In this document: piece by piece, positions 18,013 through 27,313 of the stretch
How positions within the stretch are numbered: position 1 is the first letter of the stretch
Layout of the letters: each line of letters opens with the position of its first letter
Source of the DNA: Bacteroidales bacterium
Lineage (GTDB): Bacteria > Bacteroidota > Bacteroidia > Bacteroidales > F082
NCBI GenBank assembly: GCA_017616735.1
Contig: JAFZXP010000010.1
Span: 1 to 64,000 of the forward strand
Reading direction: 5' to 3'
Length of the DNA: 64,000 nucleotides
Position numbers and translations under genes: made by a program
The notes under the pieces: generated by a model
What the model was told of the DNA's origin: nothing
The model's database searches: none
Seen by the model: the letters and a program-made list of their open reading frames with translations, nothing else

Positions 18013-20580
18013 TTAGTGTCTGACTGTTAAACTGACAAAGAAGTTAGCTCCGTAGAGGTATGAATATTTCTCGGGGAAACGCTCCGGATCGTCGTAGTCG
18101 GAACGAAGCTGCTCGTAACCGTAGAGAACGATATTCTTGTTATTCAATATATTGTTGACGCTCACGTTGAGAAGAATCGAATAGCCTTTCACACTCCATG
18201 ATTTACCTGCGTACAGGTCGATGGTAAAGGCGTTATCCAGCTTCTTCTGCTGCAAGAGCAACTCTGTGCGATAGTCATCATCATAAAGGCCTTCAAAAGC
18301 ATCAGCCACATGGTTGGTAGGATTGACAGCCAGATAATAATCGGCGAAGTAGTTGGCATTGACGCTTATCCACCAGTATTTAGGAGAATTGTACTTCAAA
18401 CCGATTGAACCGGCGGTCTGCGGCATCTCGCCGACGTAATAGTTTTTGAGGTAAACTGTCTCGTCTTCGTACAACGGGTTGGCGTTGTTATCCTCGTAAA
18501 CGAACACTTTCGGACGGTTGGTGTAACGGTGTTCGCCCATGGTTCCGGCCAACTGTGCGCTGATGGTAGGTGTAATGTTGATGTCGGCGCCCACCTCGAT
18601 ACCTTGTGATATCTGACTGATGCCGTTCATGATGTAGTTCACGAATTTACCAGTTGATTCATAGTAAAACGAACGGTTCCATGTGAGCTGTGAGAAGTGT
18701 GTCTGATATGCGCTCAAGCGGGCTTTCATAAATGGTGAACGGTATTCGTAAGCAATGTCAGCGCCAAAAATACGTTCGTTGTCAACGTTTTTGACAATGG
18801 TGTTACGCACACGCGGAGCCACGAACACGCTTCTGAATTCAGGAGCCTCGCTCTTGGTCATGATGTTGGCCACGATGTAGTTACGTCCAGTGATAGCGTA
18901 GCTGCCTCCAACTTTGAAACTTCCGTTAAACTGGTTGAGTTTCTTTGAGTCACCGTACGATTCGCTGCCGAGGAAACGTCCGTTCTCGAAGTTACCGGTG
19001 CGGTACATCTGAGTGTAAAAAGCTTCCAGTCCGATGTAGGTTGACCAGCGGTTCTTAATGTATGTGAGTTCACTCCACAAAACCACTTTATTGACATTGG
19101 CAATGTAGTCGTATCCGATGACATCACCTACTTTTGCCACGTGGTTCTTGTTGCGAATGTTCACCTGCTGCTCGTCGGTGATTTCAAAGGCCTCGCCATC
19201 GGCGTATTTGTCGATATCCAAATAATAATCACCACCCAGGAGGTCGGCCACTTTCTTGTAATAGTGTGTCTTGGAGATTCCGACTTTCAAACCGCCGAAG
19301 AGGTGCAAGTTAGGATTGAACTCGTATTTAAAATTGCTTGACAAACCGTATTGCAACTTATCCTGGCGGCGCTCCTCGACTATGTATTTTGAGAAGAGGC
19401 CTTGAATTGTGTTGCCTTCGGTGTTGTTGGCATTGTTGACAGTTTTCAGATTTCTCAGGTTGGCAGCATAAAGCTCGTCCCAATTGATCTGATGCAAATA
19501 TTCATCTTCGATCCACTGTTGCTTGTATGCCAAATAGCCTTCGTATGTGTAGCCGTCCTTACCGAGGTCGAGCATGTATTTGTAATAGCTCGGCAGATTG
19601 CGGTAGTAGTCGGGACGCGGATCGGCTGCCTCACCCCACTCCAAAGAGGTGGAACCGCCTTTGCCGAACCATACATAAGCTGTGGTGTTGATGCTCAACT
19701 TCTCGCTAGGTGTCCAGTAGTGCTGCAGCTGGAACATCGGCTGATGATATGAACTGACACGGGCGTTACGCATAAAACGGCCGCCGTTTGCATCTGTCTG
19801 CCAGCCCCAGTTAGGGTTGTAGTAATTATTTCCAAGCAGGTCGAATGTCTCTTGCACTGCAGGCGATGAAGCGGCACGCTGTGACGGAGAGCCGAACACC
19901 AGAAATCCCAACGAATGCTTGTTGTTCAGTTTCTTTTCAGCCGAGAAGAAATAGCTGGTGCCGGTGTACCATGTGCCTTCGTTCCATGAAAACACGCTGT
20001 TCATTGGAGTGTAACGGCCTGATATCGAAGCTGAGAACGCCCAGCCGTTTTTCATCATGCCGGTTCCGATAGAAGCCATGAAACGATGGGCATACGAACG
20101 GTTCGACAAAGAGTAGCTCAATGAAATCTGCTTGCGGTAGTTGCTGGCTCTGGTAGTGATAGCCGTCACACCGGCAGGACCTCCGAAACTCTCGTATGTA
20201 ATGCCTGAATTCATGGTGATTACCGAATTGCGCATCACGTCGTTCAGACCGCCCCAGTTGGAGTAGTAAGGGCGACCGCCGTCGGGATCGTTCATCGTCA
20301 CACCGTTGATCATCACGTCGGTGTATTTCGAGTCATAAGCGCGCACGCGGAATCTTCTCGAGCTTAAATTGTAAGCCGCGATGTTGTTGAATGCGTCACG
20401 TGACGATTGCAGGAAACTCGAAATATCAGTCGAGCTCTGTGCGTCGTCATAGTCCGTATCAATCATGATGATTGTCGGAAGCGAAGCATTTTCGCTGACA
20501 ATTGTGTCAGTCGTCTGCTCTTGTGCAATCAGATTCATGCTGAATGCGACAGTTAGAAGTAACAGTAGATATTTTTTCAT
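18013..20580 (-). CDS. TonB-dependent receptor
   Basis: An 855-residue outer-membrane receptor: signal peptide (MKKYLLLLLTVAFSMNLIAQ), then directly a plug domain (about 30-150; FRVRAYDSKYTDVMINGVTMNDPDGGRPY). A 22-strand-type barrel follows, with regular aromatic strands ending in NFFVSLTVRH. It lacks the carboxypeptidase-like N-terminal extension of SusC proteins, and no SusD gene is nearby. Its downstream partners are two DUF5689 lipoproteins. Divergent from a secreted EEP phosphoesterase gene. The substrate is not known; nucleic acid or organic phosphate is the inference from neighbours. Confidence 0.9.
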   Translation of the reverse strand: MKKYLLLLLTVAFSMNLIAQEQTTDTIVSENASLPTIIMIDTDYDDAQSSTDISSFLQSSRDAFNNIAAYNLSSRRFRVRAYDSKYTDVMINGVTMNDPDGGRPYYSNWGGLNDVMRNSVITMNSGITYESFGGPAGVTAITTRASNYRKQISLSYSLSNRSYAHRFMASIGTGMMKNGWAFSASISGRYTPMNSVFSWNEGTWYTGTSYFFSAEKKLNNKHSLGFLVFGSPSQRAASSPAVQETFDLLGNNYYNPNWGWQTDANGGRFMRNARVSSYHQPMFQLQHYWTPSEKLSINTTAYVWFGKGGSTSLEWGEAADPRPDYYRNLPSYYKYMLDLGKDGYTYEGYLAYKQQWIEDEYLHQINWDELYAANLRNLKTVNNANNTEGNTIQGLFSKYIVEERRQDKLQYGLSSNFKYEFNPNLHLFGGLKVGISKTHYYKKVADLLGGDYYLDIDKYADGEAFEITDEQQVNIRNKNHVAKVGDVIGYDYIANVNKVVLWSELTYIKNRWSTYIGLEAFYTQMYRTGNFENGRFLGSESYGDSKKLNQFNGSFKVGGSYAITGRNYIVANIMTKSEAPEFRSVFVAPRVRNTIVKNVDNERIFGADIAYEYRSPFMKARLSAYQTHFSQLTWNRSFYYESTGKFVNYIMNGISQISQGIEVGADINITPTISAQLAGTMGEHRYTNRPKVFVYEDNNANPLYEDETVYLKNYYVGEMPQTAGSIGLKYNSPKYWWISVNANYFADYYLAVNPTNHVADAFEGLYDDDYRTELLLQQKKLDNAFTIDLYAGKSWSVKGYSILLNVSVNNILNNKNIVLYGYEQLRSDYDDPERFPEKYSYLYGANFFVSLTVRH

Positions 20581-20599
20581 TTAATAAATTTTAAGCGTA

Positions 20600-20607
20600 C
20601 AAATTTA
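20600..20607 (-). promoter_or_regulatory. -7 box of the TonB receptor operon
   Basis: TAAATTTG on the minus strand, 19 bases upstream of the receptor ATG. No TTTG at -33. A short inverted repeat (ACCTTTT...AAAAAGGT) lies at 20622-20639, between the two divergent promoters. Confidence 0.55.
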
Positions 20608-20660
20608 TGAAATATTCGCATACCTTTTATAAAAAAGGTGAAAAATAATTAATTTGTTTT

Positions 20661-20693
20661 TTTGATCATATGTAATTTTTTTAACTAAATTTG
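20661..20693 (+). promoter_or_regulatory. Promoter of the secreted EEP enzyme gene
   Basis: TTTG (20661-20664), a 21-base spacer and TAAATTTG (20686-20693): both boxes match the Bacteroidota consensus, 24 bases before the ATG. Confidence 0.75.
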
Positions 20694-20717
20694 TACCCAA
20701 ATTGATTTTTATAAATT

Positions 20718-21776
20718 ATGATGAAAAAATTCAGCATTTTGGCGGCCGTAATGTTGTTCGCCATCGCTTCATTGAGCGCCCAACAGCAGTACAAGATGGC
20801 TCTTGTCGGATTCTACAACCTCGAAAATCTGTTCGACACCATCAACGACCCGAATAAAAACGACGAAGAGTATCTGCCTCAAGGCAAAAACGCCTGGAAC
20901 ACAGAGAAATACACACGAAAGCTTCATAATATGGCTTATGCCATCTCAACCATAGGCACCGACCCTAAAGACACCTATCATTCAAACGAAGGCTTGATGG
21001 TGCTTGGTCTTTCGGAGATGGAAAACCGTCACGTGCTCGAAGATCTGGTGAAGCAGCCCGAGATTGCCGACCGCAACTACCAGATAGTGCACTACGAGTC
21101 ACCCGACCGTCGTGGTGTTGACGTGGCTTTGCTTTACAATCCGAAGTTTTTCAAGATGACCAACTCCAAGTCGTACCGTCTGGATGTGCCGGGTCAGCCC
21201 AACTTCATCTCACGTGACCAGTTGGTCGTGACAGGCATACTCGACGACGAGGAGTTCAGTTTCATAGTGATGCACTGGCCATCACGTTACGGCGGCGAAA
21301 AGAAATCACTGCCCGGTCGTTTGGCTGCCGCCAACCTGTGCCGCCATATAGCCGATTCCATCCTGGCCGAAAAACCCAACGCCAAAATAGTTATGATGGG
21401 CGACTACAACGACTATCCTACCAACAAGAGTATCATCAAGGGATTGCGGGCCAAAGGCCGTGTCGAAGATATGCAAGATGGCGACTACTTCAACCCTATG
21501 TGGAAGATGCATCAAAACGGTGAAGGCACCAACTATTACCGCGACGTGAAAGGCGTACTCGACCAGTGCATAATCACCCCTGCCCTGCTCAAAGACGAGA
21601 ACAATCCTTTTGCCACCTACCAGCTTCGCAAGCCTATGGTGCATTCAAAGGAATTCCTAAAACAGCACGACGGACGCTACGCCGGTTATCCATGGCGTAC
21701 ATTTGCCGGTGGAGTATGGCAAGGAGGTTATTCCGACCACTTCCCGGTTTACCTGATTTTGCTGAAGAAAATGTAA
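20718..21776 (+). CDS. Secreted endonuclease/exonuclease/phosphatase family protein
   Basis: 352 residues with a cleavable signal peptide (about 1-21, ending LSAQ), so periplasmic or secreted. EEP-fold signatures in order are VGFYNLENLFDT (early Asn/Glu pair), LSEMENR with the metal Glu, VIMHWPSRYGGE-type His region, GDYNDYP (Asp/Asn catalytic) and the C-terminal SDHFPVYL His. The metal and catalytic residues of the DNase I-like fold all appear present. The substrate could be DNA, RNA or a phospholipid. Divergence from a TonB receptor/DUF5689 operon favours nucleic acid, by inference. Confidence 0.87.
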   Translation: MMKKFSILAAVMLFAIASLSAQQQYKMALVGFYNLENLFDTINDPNKNDEEYLPQGKNAWNTEKYTRKLHNMAYAISTIGTDPKDTYHSNEGLMVLGLSEMENRHVLEDLVKQPEIADRNYQIVHYESPDRRGVDVALLYNPKFFKMTNSKSYRLDVPGQPNFISRDQLVVTGILDDEEFSFIVMHWPSRYGGEKKSLPGRLAAANLCRHIADSILAEKPNAKIVMMGDYNDYPTNKSIIKGLRAKGRVEDMQDGDYFNPMWKMHQNGEGTNYYRDVKGVLDQCIITPALLKDENNPFATYQLRKPMVHSKEFLKQHDGRYAGYPWRTFAGGVWQGGYSDHFPVYLILLKKM

Positions 21777-21786
21777 TATTTAAATC

Positions 21787-21912
21787 GTCATTTCGAGCGA
21801 AATGAAATGAAGTCGAGACCTGAGCGAAGCGAAAGCATTCACCTCTGGTGAATAAATCTCCTGCAAATTAGTCGGAGATTTCTCCATTCCGCTCCGCTCC
21901 AGTCGAAATGAC
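21787..21912. repeat. GTCATTTCGA element, intergenic copy 1
   Basis: A 126-base block bounded by GTCATTTCGA and TCGAAATGAC, with inner hairpins (AAATCTCC...GGAGATTT; GCATTCACC...GGTGAAT). It occupies almost the whole gap between the convergent EEP and murF-alr genes, where it may also terminate transcription. Confidence 0.85.
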
Positions 21913-21919
21913 TGGAGCC

Positions 21920-24427
21920 TTATTCCTTTACGTAAACCCTCTTCACTCTTTGCGAGATTCTGGTCATGATTTCGTATGGAATCGTGTCGCAGGCTTGTGC
22001 TATTGTCTCAATCGGATGATTGTCATCGAAGAGCACGGCGGTATCATCTTCCTGACAATCAATACCCGTGACATCAATCATTGTAAGGTCCATGCAGATG
22101 TTTCCGATTATCGGAGCTGGCTTTCCGTTGACCCAGAAACAGGCTTTGCCGTTGCCTAATTGACGGCGCAAACCGTCGGCGTAACCGATAGGAATCACAG
22201 CTATTCTTGATGGTTTCGTTATCTTTCCGTGTCGGCCGTAACCAATGGTCTCACCCGGTCCGTATTCCTTGATTTGCTTGATAGTTGTCTTGAGCGACAT
22301 CACATTGTTGAGCTTGCCGCGATCTTCGTCGCAGATTGCAACGCCGTAAACGCCTATGCCCAATCTCACCATATCGTATTGATACTCGGTGAATCGCGTG
22401 ATGCCGGCAGTATTCAGAAGATGACGTATTATCTTGTACGGGAAAGCCGCCACAATCTTCTGGCTCATCATCTCAAACATCTTGATCTGATGCATCACAA
22501 AATCATCTTCCTCGGGCATGTCGCTTGTGGCAAAATGCGAGAAGACACTCATGATTTTGAGCTTTGGATTGGACTTTACCCTCTCAATTAAAGCGTCGAT
22601 GTCTTCAGGCAAGAAACCCAGACGATGCATGCCGGTATCCACTTTTATATGAATTCCGACAGGCTTGTCAAGAGATTTATCCAATTGATTTATAGCGTCT
22701 TCCAGCTGCGAGAGGCAACGGAAACTATAGATGTCAGGTTCAAGATTGTTAAGAATTATAGTGTCGAAGGTGTTAGTCTCCGGAGTCATCACCATGATTG
22801 GCAAGCGGATACCGCGGTTACGCAGATCCACGCCCTCGTCGGCATAAGCAACGGTCAGATAATCAACATGATGGAAAGCCAAGGTGTTTGACACCTCGTA
22901 ATTGCCGCTGCCATAGGCAAAAGCCTTCACCATCACCATGATCTTAGTCTCTTTCTTGAGCTTGGAGCGATAATAGTTGAGGTTTTTGGCCAAATTATCG
23001 AGGTTCACCTCGAGTATGGTCTCGTGCGACTTCTGCTGCAGCACCTTCATAATGCGCTCGAATTCAAAGCTGCGGGCACCTTTGAGCAAAACTATCTGAT
23101 TTTCAAACATTTTCATCGGATGATTGGCAAGAAAATCAGAGGTCGAAATATAGAAATATGAATTGATTTTCAATTTGTTTTTCATGTTTCGACAAATTGC
23201 CTCTCCAATTCCTATAAATGTGTCAACGCCTTTGTTTTCAATAAGTTGAGCAACGTTTTTATAGAGATCTTCTTCTTTCAGCTCACTTTGCAGGATATCC
23301 GACAAAATCAGCACTTTGTTGTCGTGGTGCTGGGCGTTCATAAACGATAGCGCAATAGCCAAAGCGTTCAAATCGTTATTATACGAGTCGTTGATTATCT
23401 GGCAGTTACGTATACCAGCCTTCAACTCCATGCGCATCTCAACCGGTTCCAGCCGCGACATCCGCTCGGCTATCAAATCATTCGGAACACCAAGCAAAAG
23501 CGCCACACACCAGCAGTTGATGGCATTCTCAACCGAAGCCTCGTCAATGAACGGAATGGTGATTTTTATCGAATCGCCCTTGTAAACCGCAGTGATTTCT
23601 GTTGAAACCTCAGGGCTTTTATCTTCACAATCAACCGACACTACATACAAATCGGCATCCTCGCTTTTTCTGCTCCACGCAAACGTGTGAATTCTGGTTT
23701 TTGCAATGATATCGGCAATATCCCTATCATCCTTGCAATACACCACATTTTCAATTTTATCGTCGAAAAGCTTGATTTTCTCATGGATTTTCTGCTGCAG
23801 ACTCTCAAAATTCTTGCCGTGCGCCATTCCGATGTTGGTAAAGACACCAATTGTCGGTCGGATTATCGCATGCAACTTTTCCATCTCGCCCGGACGCGAA
23901 ATGCCGGCTTCGAACAAGGCTATGTTGTGATTTGAATTGAGTTGCCACACCGACAGAGGCACGCCTATCTGCGAATTGTAGCTTTTGGGGCTGCGGCACA
24001 CCGTCATGGTCGGCGACATTATCTGATAAAGCCACTCCTTAACCACGGTTTTGCCATTGCTGCCCGTAATGCCCACCACCGGTATGTTGAATTGCGAGCG
24101 ATGATAGGCCGCCAACTTCTGCAAAGCTGACAAAGTGTCGCTAACTATAATAAAATCGGCCTCCGGATAATCGTTTTGACTGGCCGATTTAGGGAAAGTG
24201 TCACCAACCACAAAAGCGCGGATGCCTTTCATGTAAAGGTCTGCTATATACTTGTGACCGTCGTTTCTTCCACTCGAGAGAGCGAAAAATATAGTATTCT
24301 CAGGCTCGACCAGCAATCTGCTGTCAAAAAGAATATTTTTTATAACATAATCAACCGATTGATTTACAATCAGTTCGCCGCCAACAACAGAGGCTATCCG
24401 TTTAGTTGTATACACATCATTTCGCAT
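21920..24427 (-). CDS. Bifunctional MurF ligase-alanine racemase
   Basis: An 835-residue fusion of two peptidoglycan enzymes. The N-terminal half (about 1-460) is MurF, which adds D-Ala-D-Ala to the UDP-muramyl tripeptide, with P-loop GITGSNGKT at 119-127 and NDSYNNDL in the ligase domain. The C-terminal half (about 465-835) is a PLP alanine racemase, with the PLP lysine in VKAFAYGSG near residue 500, the second-base region GETIGYGR, and ICMDLTMID. This fusion is a known Bacteroidales arrangement that couples D-Ala supply to its use. The ATG lies only 4 bases from a TAATTTTG box. Confidence 0.95.
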   Translation of the reverse strand: MRNDVYTTKRIASVVGGELIVNQSVDYVIKNILFDSRLLVEPENTIFFALSSGRNDGHKYIADLYMKGIRAFVVGDTFPKSASQNDYPEADFIIVSDTLSALQKLAAYHRSQFNIPVVGITGSNGKTVVKEWLYQIMSPTMTVCRSPKSYNSQIGVPLSVWQLNSNHNIALFEAGISRPGEMEKLHAIIRPTIGVFTNIGMAHGKNFESLQQKIHEKIKLFDDKIENVVYCKDDRDIADIIAKTRIHTFAWSRKSEDADLYVVSVDCEDKSPEVSTEITAVYKGDSIKITIPFIDEASVENAINCWCVALLLGVPNDLIAERMSRLEPVEMRMELKAGIRNCQIINDSYNNDLNALAIALSFMNAQHHDNKVLILSDILQSELKEEDLYKNVAQLIENKGVDTFIGIGEAICRNMKNKLKINSYFYISTSDFLANHPMKMFENQIVLLKGARSFEFERIMKVLQQKSHETILEVNLDNLAKNLNYYRSKLKKETKIMVMVKAFAYGSGNYEVSNTLAFHHVDYLTVAYADEGVDLRNRGIRLPIMVMTPETNTFDTIILNNLEPDIYSFRCLSQLEDAINQLDKSLDKPVGIHIKVDTGMHRLGFLPEDIDALIERVKSNPKLKIMSVFSHFATSDMPEEDDFVMHQIKMFEMMSQKIVAAFPYKIIRHLLNTAGITRFTEYQYDMVRLGIGVYGVAICDEDRGKLNNVMSLKTTIKQIKEYGPGETIGYGRHGKITKPSRIAVIPIGYADGLRRQLGNGKACFWVNGKPAPIIGNICMDLTMIDVTGIDCQEDDTAVLFDDNHPIETIAQACDTIPYEIMTRISQRVKRVYVKE

Positions 24428-24431
24428 ATCG

Positions 24432-24439
24432 CAAAATTA
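24432..24439 (-). promoter_or_regulatory. -7-like box abutting the murF-alr start
   Basis: TAATTTTG on the minus strand, 4 bases before the ATG. If used, the mRNA would be leaderless or nearly so; the same spacing is seen before the GH3 and 57106 genes. Confidence 0.4.
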
Positions 24440-24476
24440 CTAAAATTTTTTGCTTGGATTATTAAAAAATAATTTA

Positions 24477-24484
24477 TAACTTTG
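24477..24484 (+). promoter_or_regulatory. -7 box for pdxA
   Basis: TAACTTTG, 23 bases upstream of the pdxA ATG. A TTTG at 24449-24452 is slightly far (24-base spacer). Confidence 0.5.
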
Positions 24485-24507
24485 ACGGCGTAAAACGAGC
24501 ATTTTCT

Positions 24508-25527
24508 ATGGTACCCGTCAACAAGTCTTTCGGCCTGCCCAAAATAGGCATCACCCAAGGTGATATCAACGGCATAGGTTATGAGGTGATTCTCAAAGTT
24601 TTAGCCGATTCCCGCATACTCGATTCGTTTATTCCGATAGTATACGGACAATCAAAAGTGTTTTCATACTACAAGAAAAATTTCGGTATGGAAGAGATGT
24701 CGTACACGGTGATTCGCGACGCGTCGCAAGCTCAACCCAAACGCATCAATATCATCAACCATACCGACGAAGAGCTGAAAATTGAGCCCGGATTTTCCAC
24801 ACCGCTGGCCGGCAAGGCCTCGTTTGCCGCTCTGAAACTGGCTGTCAACGACCTGCGCAACGGTCTTATCGATGCCATGGTGACCGCCCCTATCAACAAG
24901 GCCAACATTCAATCCGATCAGTTCAAATTCAAAGGCCAGACCGACTTTATCAAATCGTTCTACCCTGATAATGAATACATTACCATTTTGGTTTGGGATA
25001 AGCTTCGCATCGGATTCGTAACCAACCACATACCGCTGAGAGAAGTGCCTTCGGCAATCAACACAGGATTGATTGTCAAGAAGTTAAAGTTAATGCACAA
25101 CTCTTTGATCAAAGACTTCAACATACCGGCGCCTAAGATCGCCGTGCTCGGTCTCAACCCTCATGCCAGCGACCACGGCCTGATGGGCAACGAAGACAAC
25201 GACATCATCCGCCCGGCCATAGAGCAAGTGAAAAACAGCGGCATTTTGGCTTTCGGCCCCTTCCCTGCCGACGGCTTTTTCGGCTCGGACGCCTGGCTTA
25301 AATACGACGGCATTCTGAGCATGTACCACGATCAAGGGCTCATCCCGTTCCGTGTGCTCGCAGTCGACGGCGGCGTGAGCTTCACGGCCGGATTGCCAGT
25401 GGTGCGCACCTCAACCACCCACGGCACAGGCTACGACATAGCCAATAAAAATATCGCGGACCCCGATGCATTGAGGCACGCGATATTCCTTGCAATTGAT
25501 ATCCTTAACAATCGAGTTAGGAGTTAG
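24508..25527 (+). CDS. pdxA: 4-hydroxythreonine-4-phosphate dehydrogenase
   Basis: NAD-dependent oxidation step of DXP-dependent pyridoxal phosphate synthesis. The 339 residues show the PdxA signatures GITQGDINGIGYEV near the N-terminus, VTAPINKANI, GLNPHASDHGLMGNEDND (metal His), YHDQGLIPFRVLAVDGGVS, and RTSTTHGTGYDIA. Full length. The last three residues (VRS) and the stop are encoded by the first heptads of a repeat array, so the natural C-terminus has been replaced or trimmed. Divergent from murF-alr and convergent with the deaminase gene across the repeat. Confidence 0.95.
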   Translation: MVPVNKSFGLPKIGITQGDINGIGYEVILKVLADSRILDSFIPIVYGQSKVFSYYKKNFGMEEMSYTVIRDASQAQPKRINIINHTDEELKIEPGFSTPLAGKASFAALKLAVNDLRNGLIDAMVTAPINKANIQSDQFKFKGQTDFIKSFYPDNEYITILVWDKLRIGFVTNHIPLREVPSAINTGLIVKKLKLMHNSLIKDFNIPAPKIAVLGLNPHASDHGLMGNEDNDIIRPAIEQVKNSGILAFGPFPADGFFGSDAWLKYDGILSMYHDQGLIPFRVLAVDGGVSFTAGLPVVRTSTTHGTGYDIANKNIADPDALRHAIFLAIDILNNRVRS

Positions 25528-25597
25528 AAGTGAGGAGTTAGAAGTTAACTGCTAACTACTAACTGCTAACTACTAACTACTAACTGCTAACTAACTA
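25515..25597. repeat. Inverted pair of AGTTAGA heptad arrays between convergent genes
   Basis: Left arm AGTTAGG/AGTTAGA-type heptads, right arm TAACTGC/TAACTAC-type heptads. The stop codons of both flanking convergent genes (pdxA at 25525-25527 and the deaminase at 25597-25595) lie within the array. Confidence 0.88.
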
Positions 25598-26632
25598 CTG
25601 TCTTTCATACGTCTGCACTTCGTCGTACACGTATTCCAACTTGATTCCAGCCTGGCGGAACATCTCTTCTGATTCGGCTCCGTCGTGATATTTGCGCTGG
25701 CACACCACGCGCACAATTCCGCAGTTGATGATAAGCATGGCGCAAGTGCGGCATGGAGTCATTCTGCAATACAGGGTGCTGCCTTCCAAAGCTATTCCAC
25801 GGCGGGCAGCCTGGGCTATGGCGTTCTGCTCGGCGTGCACCGTACGCACGCAGTGCTCGGTGATGCGGCCGTCGGCATGAATCATCTTACGGAACAAGTG
25901 TCCAACCTCATCACAATGCGGAAGTCCACGAGGCGAGCCCACGTAGCCTGTCACCAAAATCTGACGGTCTTTCACTATGACGCATCCGCTGCGGCCGCGG
26001 TCGCAGGTGGCGCGCTCGGCCACGGTGTCGGCCAAGTTCATGAAATACTCGTCCCACGACGGGCGTTTATACTTTTTTTCTTCTATATCCTGAAGCACTT
26101 GCTCAACTCTTTTGTGCAAATCCTCAATGCTGCCGTTGTTCTGAAACACATAGTCGGCCTGATGGATGCATTCGCCCAGATTCTGTTTGTTGGGATCGGC
26201 GTTGTTCATCTCGCGTTCCTCGTTGGCCACAAATGTCTCGAAGCTAACCGAGTCGGTCTCCGACTTACGCTCGGTGATGCGGGCGTAGCGCACCTTGCGG
26301 TCGGCGTCTACAGCGAAAAGATTGAAGTTGCCTTTGGCGCGCAAAGCCTTGATTTCACCTGGAGTGCGAATACTCTCGATGACAGCGTCCTTGCCGTTGC
26401 CGTAAGCACGGTCGTAGAGCTGCTCCGCTATGTAACTAGGCGAATTGTTGGCTCGCAACTCGTTGGCCACAGCTGTCAGGGTATCACGGTTCACCTCCAT
26501 GCCACGGCGTTTGATTTCTTCAGCCAAAAAAGCGCGCACAGAATAATGCACATAGCCTTTTTTCTCAACCAAATATTCAACAATTGTGCCCTTTCCAGCG
26601 CCCAAAGTTCCAGTAATACCTATTATATTCAT
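25595..26632 (-). CDS. Deoxycytidylate deaminase with N-terminal kinase-like domain
   Basis: 345 residues in two parts. The N-terminal about 190 residues form a P-loop nucleotide-kinase-like domain (GTLGAGKGT at 8-16). The C-terminal part is a zinc deaminase of the dCMP type, with HAEQNAIAQAA near 265 and PCRTCAMLIINCGI near 290. It would convert dCMP to dUMP to feed dTMP synthesis. The fusion with a dephospho-CoA/dNMP kinase-like module occurs in some bacterial and fungal dCMP deaminases; the kinase activity is unproven. The stop lies in a heptad array, and a short palindrome lies just upstream of the ATG at 26632. Confidence 0.88.
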   Translation of the reverse strand: MNIIGITGTLGAGKGTIVEYLVEKKGYVHYSVRAFLAEEIKRRGMEVNRDTLTAVANELRANNSPSYIAEQLYDRAYGNGKDAVIESIRTPGEIKALRAKGNFNLFAVDADRKVRYARITERKSETDSVSFETFVANEEREMNNADPNKQNLGECIHQADYVFQNNGSIEDLHKRVEQVLQDIEEKKYKRPSWDEYFMNLADTVAERATCDRGRSGCVIVKDRQILVTGYVGSPRGLPHCDEVGHLFRKMIHADGRITEHCVRTVHAEQNAIAQAARRGIALEGSTLYCRMTPCRTCAMLIINCGIVRVVCQRKYHDGAESEEMFRQAGIKLEYVYDEVQTYERQ

Positions 26633-26643
26633 AGTTTTATATA

Positions 26644-26669
26644 TTTGAGATGCGATATCGCATCTTTAC
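26644..26669. repeat. Short palindrome related to the GTAGAGAC family
   Basis: An 18-base perfect palindrome (26648-26665, core GATATC) ends in GCATCTTTAC, as does the pyrC copy (GCGTCTTTAC). It lies in the probable leader of the deaminase gene. It looks like an intergenic member of the family found in frame in pyrC, queA and the GH3 gene. Confidence 0.55.
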
Positions 26670-26686
26670 TGTATTCTTTTTAAAGA

Positions 26687-26720
26687 TTCTGACTTCTGAC
26701 TTCTAGCTCCTGACTTCTTC
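26687..26720. repeat. TTCTGAC/GAAGTCA heptad array
   Basis: Imperfect 7-base tandem repeats on one strand only. The last codons and the stop of the LOG-family gene (EVRS*) lie inside it. Confidence 0.7.
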
Positions 26721-27296
26721 TTTAATATCATGAATCCACTTCTCGATTTTCACAGGATTATAATCCCGCATTTTCTCGAACAATTCCTTAGGATCGTCAG
26801 CAACAATTATGTTTTTATTGTGATCTCCACGGATGAATCCGTCGCGCATTCCCCTATCAATCCACTTCACCAAATCGTCGTAATAGCCCAATGTGTTGTA
26901 CAGCGCGATAGGTTTTTCTATCAGTCGAAGCTGGTCGGCCACAACCACTTCCGAAAACTCGTCAAGTGTGCCGAAACCGCCAGGCATGGCGATAAATGCA
27001 TCTGATTCTCGAATCAGTATCTCCTTGCGCTCAGCCATGGTTTTGGTCGGAATCATTTTGGTTATTGTAGGGTGACCAATCTCATGAGCGAGCAGAAAAT
27101 CAGGCATCACGCCAACAACTTCACAGCCACGCTCAAGCATCTTGTTGGCGATCACGTTCATCAAACCGACGCTGCCGCCGCCGTAATACAAGGTGCAGCC
27201 GTTATTTGCCAACACCTCACCCAACCGAGCCGCAGCCACCTCATAGCGCTTGTCGAAACCCATGCTGCTTCCGCAAAAAACACATATGTTCTTCAT
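26703..27296 (-). CDS. LOG family protein (TIGR00730, Rossman-fold nucleotide-binding)
   Basis: 197 residues with the LOG signature PGGFGTLDE at 105-113 and an early YYGGGSVGLMN element (37-47), the pair that forms the phosphoribohydrolase active site. Family members release the free base from nucleoside monophosphates (the cytokinin-activating reaction in plants; nucleotide salvage or turnover is likely in bacteria). The C-terminal EVRS and the stop come from the heptad repeat. A -7 box lies 18 bases upstream at 27314-27321. It is downstream of the M20 gene but separated by a repeat hairpin and its own promoter. Confidence 0.9.
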   Translation of the reverse strand: MKNICVFCGSSMGFDKRYEVAAARLGEVLANNGCTLYYGGGSVGLMNVIANKMLERGCEVVGVMPDFLLAHEIGHPTITKMIPTKTMAERKEILIRESDAFIAMPGGFGTLDEFSEVVVADQLRLIEKPIALYNTLGYYDDLVKWIDRGMRDGFIRGDHNKNIIVADDPKELFEKMRDYNPVKIEKWIHDIKEEVRS

Positions 27297-27313
27297 TCTA
27301 TACTTTTATTCTG

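Noticed and set aside
25685..26683. Long open frame of 332 codons on the plus strand
   Set aside because: It is the antisense shadow of the dCMP deaminase gene, which has clear motifs on the other strand.
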